NCBI RefSeq assembly: GCF_021869535.1
Contig: NW_026262593.1
Span: 57,029,318-57,093,317, forward strand
Length of the DNA stretch: 64,000 nucleotides
Source: Mytilus californianus
Taxonomy: Eukaryota > Mollusca > Bivalvia > Mytilida > Mytilidae
Reading direction: 5' to 3'
Part shown: positions 50,501-62,500 of the stretch, in pieces
Position numbering within the stretch: position 1 is the first letter of the stretch
Layout of the letters: every line of letters starts with the position of its first letter
Position numbers and translations under genes: made by a program
Notes under the pieces: generated by a model
Database searches by the model: none
The model's input: only the letters and a program-made list of their open reading frames with translations
What the model was told of the DNA's origin: nothing

Positions 50501-53500
50501 AAATGATGTGCAACTGAAGTCAACTGAAACTATTAATATGTCGATATTTATATCAATTTTTGAATAGCAAAGCTTATCAAAGACTTCCCATTCTTGTGAT
50601 TTTAAATAGGTTTATTACATGTATCATTGAATTGTTATAGTATGTTTACACATATGATAATTATCATATCAAATAATTTGTCATTTGAATTTTTTATTAT
50701 TCTAATTATATATTTCTTTTTTTTTAATGTTATTTAAATTATAAATTTTCAAAGAGCATTAACTGATAAAGCAATCAGCATTACGAGCTACATCTATGAG
50801 GCTGATAAGCAAAACAGAAAAGAAAATAAGGAACATGAAGTTGGTTTCAAGTGTGGAAAACTACCATGTGGTTTCAAGTGTGGAAAACTACGATGTACGG
50901 ACAAGAATGAAGAAAAAATGTTGAATCATGCTGAAAGGCTACTTTTGAATCATGGATATTTAAGGGATGCTATTAATACCGAAAACAATTCTTACCTTGA
51001 AAGTGATACAGTGAGGAAGATCCTTAGGAAAACATTTTATGGTACAGAAGAGGTACATCAGCAGACGGTAAGCCAAAAAAACTTAATACGAATTGTTTTC
51101 TCTGATTCAGGTGTCGCGCTCGTTATAATATGGATATAAAAAGGTTACCAAAGAACCGTGTTAAATGACAAATTCAAAGTTAAAAACACATAAGCTCAAA
51201 CCAAACTTAAAAATATACTTACACCTTCGCACACCATGCATTATAAATTAACTTCATTTTCAAAATGACTATCTAATACACCGTTTTTGTTAGCGTCGTT
51301 GTTAGATTCATTTTTATATTTCCATATTTTTTGTTTTGTTTGTCTGTGATGTATGTCTACACAGTTTTATATAATTAGCTGCTGGATCATAATTGTTGTC
51401 AAAGTAAGCTATTCTGTCTGTTTGGCTTGCTAACCTTATTTTGTCAATATGACAGAACATATAAACAACTGTCATACAAGTGGGAGGTTAAGCTAGCTTT
51501 AAACCAGATATAACCCAGGATGTTCCGAAGAAAATTAGTGTACCAAGTCTAAAATATGGCAGCTGATTTTTCACTTGTTCCGTTGATCGATTTTGTCAGG
51601 TGTTTTTGTCATGGACTTTCCCCTTTTGAATTTGCATTGGAGTTTGGTATTTTTAAAAGACTTTTTTATAAACTTTATCTTACTTTACCTGTCTAAGAGC
51701 TAAAGAATAAAAAAAATATAATACCGAACTCCAAGAACACTTCTTTGCTAACAGGCAAAATTAATAGCTCATACATACCAAACAAATGGAAAACAATTGT
51801 CATAATCTTGATTTTAAAGAACATCAACGGAAATCCTTTTCATAGAAAAATGCAGGCAAAAAAAACTTAAATTTACCAATGTATGTTTACGGTAACCTCA
51901 AAGAGCTTAGCATTCAAACAAAATAAACAAGACTTACATGTACAATTTGCACATATTTCAATATAAAACAGAAAAATTAAACAAGTGTATAGGTATAAAA
52001 AGTCCTTTACTTCTTAAAAGGAGAAAAGTTAGTGTAATGAAACGATTAAAGAACTGCGATAAAAGATATACTTTCCTTATTAAAAATTTCAAACAAAACT
52101 GAAAATAGTTTTGGTTTAAGATTAAAACGGGGGGAAAATCGTCAAATATACCCAGCTTATAATCTGTTTTACCAGAAGCACGTTTAGTTTTCATACCTTT
52201 CATCAATGGCTCTCGAATATAAAAAAAAAGTTGTAGAGCATGTTCAAAAATTGTGCCACATATGGCTAAGACCACCTGTGCCTGGGGTAGAACAATATTA
52301 GTGTTTCTAGTAGTTGAAAGTATATACACAGACACTTTGTGGAATAATTCATGACTGACTACTAAGCTCATGATACCATCGGGGACGATACGTTCAAAAG
52401 CAAAGGCATCGATCAATTGGTTGTAAAAACTCATGAAACTTATACAATGAACTCGGCAATTGTAAGCAATTAAAAGCTAGCAACATAATTATCAATGTGT
52501 GTAGCTTAAAAGAATTTCATGTTCTTGTTTTAGCTATGGCGTTGTCAGTTTATTTTCGACTTATGAGTTTGAATGTCCGTTCGGCATGTTTGTAATCCTT
52601 CGCCTCTCTTTTAATTCTGTTCATTTATAAACAACAATGACGATGCCTGAACATTTACTGGATATTCATCAGTACATTTCATGTTATTTCATTTAATATG
52701 TCTTTCATATTCTTTTTTTAGACTTTATGCATTATAGTACTAGCGGCAGTCCACATGATTGCGTTGCCTCTTTTAATGATTAACATGGAGGCACGACCGT
52801 TACGCTGGTAAGACATTTGGTTGTTTTCATACTTATTTAACTTAATACATAATAAAGAGTGTACTGTTACGTCACTACCAAAATGTATTGTCTAAAAGTA
52901 GATATTTGTTTAACATGTACAATATATTAAATCTTATCATTATTGTTGTATTCAACTCCTTAAGATTTATTTCACAAAATCGGTTGTCACAGCTTGGGAT
53001 CAAAAAAGGGGGACGAAAGATACCAGAGGGACAGTCAAACTCATAGATCGAAAGTGACAACGCCATGGCCAAAAATAAAAAGACAAACAGACAAATAATA
53101 GTACAGATGACACAACATAGAAAACTAAAGACTAAGCAACACGAACCCCACCAAAAACTGGGGGTGATCTCAGGTGCTCCGGAAGAGTAAGCAGATCCTG
53201 CTCCACATGTGGCACCCGTCGTGTTGCTTATGTAATTACAAATCCGGTAAATAGTCTAATTCGTTAAGTCACATTCGTGAAAAGGGAAGGGTATTGTAGT
53301 TACGACATAAGGAACATATCCGATATCATTTGTGAAACGGTTATTCCATAACGGTCAACCAACTCGTGATGGCGTCCGTAAAATTTACGAAGGGATGATT
53401 TCAACTTCACCATTTAGAACTCTTGGCTTAATAGCTTCCTTGTGAGCAGCAATCCTCTATCAAGGAAATCATGATAGGAAACACAAGCCCGGGAATATCG

Positions 53501-56500
53501 TATCAATTGGGAGATATATACTCCGTATGCAGGCGCTGCTGGAATGTTGCTACATAGAAATGGAAAGTTAACAATTGGGAAGCTGAAATCATCTCTTTTG
53601 TCGTAAACTTGCTCTACTTTTGGTTGCTATATTTTTTTTGTGTTTGTAAGACCCTTTATATATTTGGATGCCACAATGACTTTGTGACTATTTCGTAGTG
53701 ACTTGCTGCAGGCAAACACAAATTTCTTTCTTTACGAAAGCGTTTAGTCATTTAAGTTCATTTTTCCGACCTTTTATTCCTTTTTCAATGAATTAAACCA
53801 ATTATATTGAACATGCTTGAAATTAAATAAAAGAGGAACTTGATTTAAAAATACATCACCTGTAAATAATTTTTGTCATAATTGCAATCATATACTAGTA
53901 TATATCAGAGTCTCCATAATTATGATTTTCTCTTTTTAAAAAGTAAAAGGAAGCAAGTGTCAATGTATATACCCAAAGAGAACTGGTTTCAAATTAAAAA
54001 GATCTAATCAATGTTGGAAGAACATAAAAAGTGTCATACTGATCCTAAGTTCAAATTTGACACAACTTGTCTCTTACTACAAAGGTTTTTCCTAATATCG
54101 TACACCGTTAATTTCTCATAGTACTTGTTTACGCGCAGGATCGGTATTCTGGGCTTACAAGTTTTGAAATCGCTGCTGCGCGAGACAACTATGATATTTT
54201 AAACTTGAAACTAAAAAGGGCTGATAGTTTGAATTTTTTATAACCATTTGCATATATGACTAAGAGACATTAAACACCATCTCGGATTCTATGTTAATAA
54301 AACAAGTACAAATATGGTATGCCTTGATCAAACTAGAACAAACTTATCATTGTTAAAAGAATAAGTAAAGGTATGCTATTTGAAAATATATGATTTCTTT
54401 TCCAGATTTATAGGACCATTAAGCGTATTCAAAACAATAGTATAGATATATGATTAAGAATATCATCATGATTTTTCGTTTACTGTAGTGACATCACATG
54501 ACTTACGATTATCTGCCCTCAACACAATTGTACATGTTATTCGTGCAACGATTGCAATGTAAATAGGACAGGCGTATGATGTACTCCCGGTGTAGCTATT
54601 AATTTCAATCAATATTCACGACTATAATTAGGTTATTGTATTCATATATACTGTGTGTTCTGTTGACGGGGTTGTATTTATGCAGCCGTGGCAACAAAAT
54701 CTACGTCGGATAATGTATGTTAATATGTAGATATAAATAAACAGTTTGTGTTTAGTTGCTAAGTGATTATAAAACAGTTTTTTTTTCTTTAAATCTATAC
54801 GGTCAGTGTTTATCTACGTTTTCAAGTTGGTGTTGGTTGAGTTCGAATCTTAAACTAGAGTCATTGTCTTTAAGTTTGTTTGGGTGGTTATATTTTGTTG
54901 GCAATATTGTTTAAGTCTTTCTGCTAATAATAGTTACATACTATCTCTGCTTTTCCATTGATTTCCATTTAAATTTAATTGACAGTGCGTTTGTATCTTT
55001 TTGAGATTAAACCTACTATACCTGTATAAAAAAATTGAAGTTATCAAAACAACAAGAGTCATGTAGTTTATTTCATTACATTTTTAAATTGTCGTTTTGA
55101 AGAACAAAAGTCTTTAAAAATTTCAGGTTTTACAAGAAGTATGAGTTGCATTACATGAAAGTATATATACATATGGTAAGCTATTTTATGTTTGACATCT
55201 TCTATTATTTTCAACTAAAACGTGTAACCCTAATAATGTAAATGTGAATTGAACAAATCAATTATTGTAATGAAACTACACCATGTGTTTATGTGGTTAC
55301 GACAAACACTAACTACAGGTGAAATGCAACGGTAGTAATAGGCAATCACAAGTGCTATACATATATGTCTACTAAAATCAACAATAAACTAACAAGACAC
55401 CAGCGTATAACCTTTAAATAGTTCTTTAAGGAATGACTGTAATATTTTTTCTGTCTATGAAGAAATAACATCAAAAATGTGGTGCACACTGAATAACCTG
55501 CGTAGCGGGTTATTTTAACGTGTGCACCACATTTTTTTATGTTATTTCGAATAGACAGAAAAAATATTACAGTCATTTCTTATAATTTAATTCTAAATTC
55601 CATTTTAAACCGGAGTAAACCATGAAAAAACGTTGATGACGTCACGGTCACATGACAAAATTATGTCTATGAGCTGATAAACAAAACAACGTCAGCCAAT
55701 CAGAAGACGCGTTACATCCAAAATTAAATTATATTGTTATAACCAATCAAACCACATTGAAGCTTCAGGATAATTATTATTACAAAAATGTTTTAAAAAT
55801 AAATCACAATGGTACCTTATCTGAAACATATGGGCATAACTCATAAATTGAAAAGAAGTGTATTGTTGTATCAAATACCTTCAGAAGCTACATTTGTAGA
55901 TACGTAATACGCGTAAGATAATTAAAACATTGTCTATACACTAAATATGTATTTTGTCAATTTAACTGTTGTTTTTATTAATGCAACAGCTTGGATTCTT
56001 AACTCTCCTTATTGCATACGGAAACATGTTGCTATTTGACTACAGAGTTGATGGTATCACCTACACTGACTATTTCATCATGTTGTGGATGGCAAGCTTT
56101 TTTGTGGATGAAACCAATCAGGTGAAACATGTTGGACTATTATATTCTGTTGTAAATCGGAAAAATCTCATATTCATATATTTAATTAACCCTTTATTTG
56201 AAATAAAGATATTGATTTACAAGAAACTTATTATTGACTATCACCCGTACAAAATGTAAATTTATTTGAACCAGATTTGATAAATAAATATTACTGTCGA
56301 TTCATTTATTTTCGTGGGTAACACTTCCGTTGCTTAAGGGATGTTTTGTTGTTGATATTTGATGGAGTGGTTCTGTCAAAGTCTGTATGCAAGGCAAAAA
56401 AAAAATGTATCCATCGGATTTTAATTTCTTGAGTAGTAAAAAATTATAGCCTCAATATGTCAGCAAAATCGATGAAAATTTGTATCCAGGGAATATATAG

Positions 56501-59500
56501 CATTTCTCAGCAAGTATTCAAAGATATTTCACAAACAACAACCAAATAAACATAAATATTCAACGACAATTACTTTCTGAACTTCTTAATTTGGACTTAT
56601 TTTACCATCACAAATTGGCTTACCGATTCCATGTGTTGTTGTCTTAATCACAGTAGACGTGTCTTCACGGTCTCAGATCTTCGAATACCCGACTGAGTAT
56701 AATCGGCTGGTCTGTAATTTTACTAATTGTGTTCTGTTCCCAATTTTAACATTTTGATTGTCATTGAGGGATCATGGCGAATGATTCATGCACACCAGAG
56801 GACGCTAGCATTGTTGACTAACCCGTTACCGCGCCTTCAGGAGTTCAAACGATTGCCTCAGTATTTGCTTCGTACACTGGCTTGTCCCTTTTTAATCAAA
56901 TTACGATATTTGAATAGCGGTGAAACATTGTTTCCTCAATGTATATGTTATACATATAACATGTTATATCTTTCTTAACGAAGCCGATGAAATTAACATG
57001 TATCTTAAAAGTTTTATAACTTTGATGGGTAATAACCCAATAGTACATTTTATAGCTTTCCAATAAGACTCATAACTATTTTGCTTCAGATCATTGTTGC
57101 TGTTATCAGAGGTAAATGGAAAAGCTATTCTATTGATTGGTGGAACCTTTTAGATTGGTTAATGATTACACTATTTACGACAGGGATGCTACTGAAAACC
57201 GGCGAAGGATCCGGTTTTCAGATTACGTCAAAATTGTTTTTAGTTGTAACATTTACAGCCCTATGCACACGACTACTACATTTGACCTGTATGACAGAGT
57301 TTCTAGGACGAAAGTTAGTCATCAATCGGAAAATGGTATGTAATATTTCACTACACACTACATCAAATCAACCCTAGATCAGAGAGCAATATTTGTTTCA
57401 ATTTGTTATAATGCATTTCATCAAATAATAAATATGTTCAAGGGCATTACACTTTTGAAAATAGGCACTGATTTAAAACTTGGAAGATAGATTGCGTTTC
57501 TAAACCTAAGATATGAGATTGGTTAAAATGTGAAACTAATTGCACACGCAAGAGTGCTTACAATGCAATTTTCCATATAATTATTACTCTTTTGTCACAT
57601 AACTCTTTTTAGTTGATTGGCACAGATTTTCGAACTTTGATATAAGTATGATTACAATCTGGTTTGAATTGTACCCGTGAGACCGCTAACGAAAGAGAGC
57701 CGAACAATACCAAAAGGACATTCAAATTCATAAGTCGAAAATAAACTTACAACGCCATGGCTAAAAAAGAAAAAGACAAACCGACAAACAACATTACACA
57801 AAATACAACATAGATAACTAAAGAATGAGTCACAAGAACCCCACAAAAAACTAATGGTTATCTCAGATGCTCCGGGAGGTTAAGAAAATCCTGTTTCACA
57901 TATGGCACCCATCGTGTTGCTCATGGAAGTATTAAGCCGTGATACGTCTTCTTCGTTGGGTCACGTTCGGGAAAAAGGGGACATGTAATTTTGCATTTCA
58001 ATTAATATTATATGCCATAATGTGTTTTTAAATTGTTGATCGCCTCTGATTTTCGATCTTATACGAGACATTGCTATTTTGAACCTTTGAAAAAGTTTGA
58101 CGAACATTAAAAAAGACACAAGTACACGTGAGAGCACTTACTATGCAATTTTGCATACAGTTTAGGATATTTACAAGGGTATTCCTCTTTTAAAAGTAGT
58201 TGATCAACTGATTTTCGAACTTGTCTAATATAAGTTTCATAAACATTTGGCAAGAATTGTTCACGTGAGAGCGCTAATAAGATCGGGCGGACGCCCGGCA
58301 TTATTAAGTCATAAGCAACGCATCGTGTGGGGGACAAAAAATACAGAAAACGAGAACAAGTGGACAGCAAAATTCTTTTGACTTATATGTAGTCATATCG
58401 TTGGTTGATATAATCTTTTATAAAGGATATCCGATCCTATTAAAGGACATTGATTATCAATTTAACGAACATTTGTTTTGTCTATTTATTGTTTGTTCTC
58501 CTGATCAATCTGAATATACACTGAACACATTTTTATTGACTGCAAGTACATTGTCTGAAATGTACTGAATTTACTGCAGTGGATAAGTCTGTAAATTGGC
58601 TTGAAGATTAAAAGTGACGTGATAAATGTTTGGATGGTCTTTAAAGTGTTGTTCTGATCACTATTACCGTGTCAGATCAACAATGTTTTTCTAGTGAGCT
58701 ATTGTCTAACATATCGTTGATACTCACTCAACACAGAACAACTCTATGTGATGCAATATTGAAATACGGGAAATCCGATACATATGCAAGGTGTTTTAGT
58801 CTTCATACTTCCGGACCACGAAATAATAGGAAGAGTATATGCATTTCAGTTTTTTATTGCACTGTTTCAATTTTCAGATAAAAGATACTTCTGCCTTCAT
58901 GATAATTATTACAATTATTATGTTGTGGTACAGCGTTTCATTTTATGCACTTTTATATCCGAACTCCGAGTTCAGCTGGAAACAAATGGAAAAAATTCTC
59001 AGAAATGGTTATTGGATGTTATTTGGAGACCTGAATATTGATGGTGAGAATTGAATTAAAGTTTACATGATAATTCTACTTTTCACAAAAATAATTGTAA
59101 CCGACAATCTAAATTAATAACCGTAAAATAAGGCATTGTAATTAAAGAATCGGTTTTTTTTTCAAGCAACGAAAACTGGTACCCACGAAAATGATATGAT
59201 AACCAGAATTCCTTGTCATTCTACAGTACATGCATGTTTTTTAGATTTTATCTTCTTGACGACATGGAAATAACTAATCAAATTACTTAAAAATTAAATG
59301 CACCGATCATTTTTTTATATAACTTTTGACCAATTTATAATAATGACCTCTCAAAGAAAGTTTTTAAATCTACTCTAAAATTAAAAATCTAGTATGACAC
59401 ACAACCAATAGACATGATAGAGGCAGATTTTCTTAATTTTGAATTTGTTTTTGAAATGAAGATTCGTAAATACCGGAGGGTAAAAGGTATACAAAAACAA

Positions 59501-62500
59501 CATTTTATAAAAAAGCATATTTCTATGAATTATTTTTAAGTAATTTTGATTGGGGCAGAAATCCAGAGTACTGACGCATTTATCGGAAAGTAATGAAAAT
59601 TTCCTCAATTGCAATTTATGAAAACGCATCTCACATCTCACAATAGTCATGACAACACAAAATGTACTACACATTACCTGATCTGTGATTTCTTTACTTC
59701 TTGTCTTTAATTTCGATACTTTAATACTCTGGGTTCTAGGACGTCACTATGTGTCCTTTAATGTTATAGCTCGCAAATTGTTCTCTAGAATAATCGACGT
59801 CTGACATAATCAAATACGTCTGAAAAATGAACCTGTATGGAATAATTCATTGCAGTTTTTTTTAAAGAAGTATTCAATTACTTAGTTTTATTCACCGCAT
59901 ATAATATTAGGGGATATTATATCTGTGTTTGCGTGCGTCCGTCCGTTCCCCTATCACGAACTGGATTTGTACCTTTTAAAATCACCTTTCATCACTACAA
60001 AATTCAAAAAGTCTGAAAAGACCAGTTTTTGTCTGAATTTGCATGAATTTTTACTCGACATTCTTAATTTGTCTGAATCATTTTTAAAAATTCTTGACAT
60101 AGTATGAATTTGTCTAATAAGGTTCTTGATTTTTCTTGACAAGTGTCTTGACAGTATGAACATTGTCTTAAAATTTCTCGACACTTCCTGTATCATCTGA
60201 TAAGAGTCTGGATTAGTCTCGACCAATTCTTGACTGTCTTAAATTTGTCTCGATCTGTCTTGACATATTCTTGACATTCTTAATAATGTCTGAATATGTC
60301 TCGACATATTCTTGACATTCTAAATAATGTCTGAATATGTCTCGACACATTCTTGACAGTCTTAAATATGTCTTGACACTATCTCAACAGTATAAATTTC
60401 GCCAGAAATGTGAACAGACTTATTCTGCACTGTTTATGACATTCTATTGCTGTTATATACTCCTTTTTATTATGGCTAAACTAAACTTTGAAGAATCAAG
60501 GATTAATTTGGTATATATAGTAAGATACCCTTTTGGTGCAACTAAGTTGTAATACCCTGAATAATCCCCCATGTAGTTTTATTTTGATTTATTTTTATTA
60601 AACATTTAAGTAATTGTTTTCACTTGGAAAATAAGTAGAAGGTATTGACAAACAGCATTTAGATTTTTGCCGTTCGCAAAACTGCCAGTCAAATTTGCTT
60701 TACTAAAATAGGTGTCTTGTATCTCTTTTGGACCCCACAATTCATCTTTTGGGTTTGTGTAGCTAAAAAAAGAGGGGGGGGGGGGGGGGGCTTTCGTTTA
60801 GGTCAAAGAATTTGTTCCCATCTTGATTCAAAAATTTTATTCATTTTTTAGAACAACCCAAAAACATTTTTTATTCAAATTTGAGTGTTGAATTTTATTA
60901 TAATTTTTTATCAAAAATAAATATAAATAAATAATAAAAAAAACTCCTTCCTGAAAAGAAAAAAATGTTTAGATCTATATTATGCATGTCTGTTTGAGAA
61001 CCATTTCTATAGAAATCATTGATGGGACCCATTATAAATACATTTTTTTTATTATTCCTGGAGTAGATAATAATTTTCTTTTAATCTTTGGGAATTATTC
61101 AATTTGTTTTTATGTTAAAATAATTAACTTCATAATTTTGATGAAGAAAATCCATTTCAATTCAATTTTTTGTCATCAAAATGATGATTTTCATTTTCAT
61201 CTATCAACAAACTTTTGTAGTGGCATGGTCGGTCAACTGATAAGTTGTATGGCTGATTACAGGTAAAGCAATAACTTCTATTTGACAGTTGCGTGTACTC
61301 TGGGGTGTGGAATACCTTAATTTTATGGGGAACATCCTGTCCATGTGTAATACTTAATATATTCCAACAGATGACATTACACAAATTTTTCTTCTGTTAA
61401 ATGAATAATTTGTATATCATCATAATTTGCTATTTATATAAACCACATTTTGGTATAATAATTATTTACCATATCAACATTGAATATTATGAATGTAGAA
61501 TGAAATATGTCTACAGTATGATTGGTTTGAATCATTTAATTTATAAGATTTAGGAATCAAAATTTGTAATTATTTAAAAACCCACATTGAAATTGTTTTA
61601 TATCAACACAACCACATTTGAATTATTTTATACTTTAGATTTCATAGCCATATTTGCATTTGTAAAAATATTTATATACCCAAATTTTTAATTATTTTAC
61701 ATGCCCAACTTTTATTTTTTGTTGTAAAGAAGTGTAACTTGAAACAACAGTATATCATATAAAGAGAAATAAAGATTAAAGTTATATCATGAATATTGGT
61801 CATGATTTGTAAAACTCAGAACTGTCAAGTAAATTTAAGACACGATTCAAAATGTTCAGAATATGTCAAGCCATACTGAGAAAAAATAAGAATGTTGAGA
61901 ATATGTCGAGAAATTTCAAGACAGCATTCAAATGTCAAGAATTTGTCAAGAAATTTTAAGACCATATTCAGAATGTCGAGAATATGTCGAGTAAATTTCA
62001 TACAAATTTAATATAAATGATAATTTGTCAAGAAAAATTAAGACACAAGTCATACTTTTGGAGAATGTCGAGTAAAAGTTCATGCAAATTAAGACAAAAA
62101 CTGGTCTTTTCAGACTTTTAGACTTTTGTAGTGCATATTAGTGTTTTGAGCCAGATTTGGTGGTTCACTGAAAATGGAACTATGAAACTGTGAGCGGATG
62201 CACGTATGATATTTATGGTCACATATTTCAATCTGATTAAAAAACAGATGCTTTGTTCAAGCTTTCTTGAAAACGCTCCATTCTACTTTTTTCTCTTTTA
62301 AAGACTCTGGTTTTGTCGGATTACTACACACCTTCACAAATATGAAGGCTGATCTTGCATAGGGTGCTGTCAAAATCACCAGAACAGCAACTAAAATGGA
62401 GTGTTGCAATATCTTAAACAGATTGACATATATTTATGACTCTTATGTTTGAAAATTCTTGTACATTGTATGTGTATCTTTATTATTTCTTATTTAGCGA

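Larger units (their letters stand above)
59044..62497 (+). other. Intron 15 with CACTA element 2
   Basis: 3.45 kb, of which 2.1 kb is the CACTA-type element at 59993-62133. The flanks 59044-59990 and 62137-62490 show nothing supportable. Confidence 0.5.

Noticed and set aside
51958..52434. Minus-strand ORF of 158 residues
   Set aside because: No recognised motif, no splice partners, and it lies within an intron of a gene on the other strand. Chance open frames of this size occur in AT-rich DNA.
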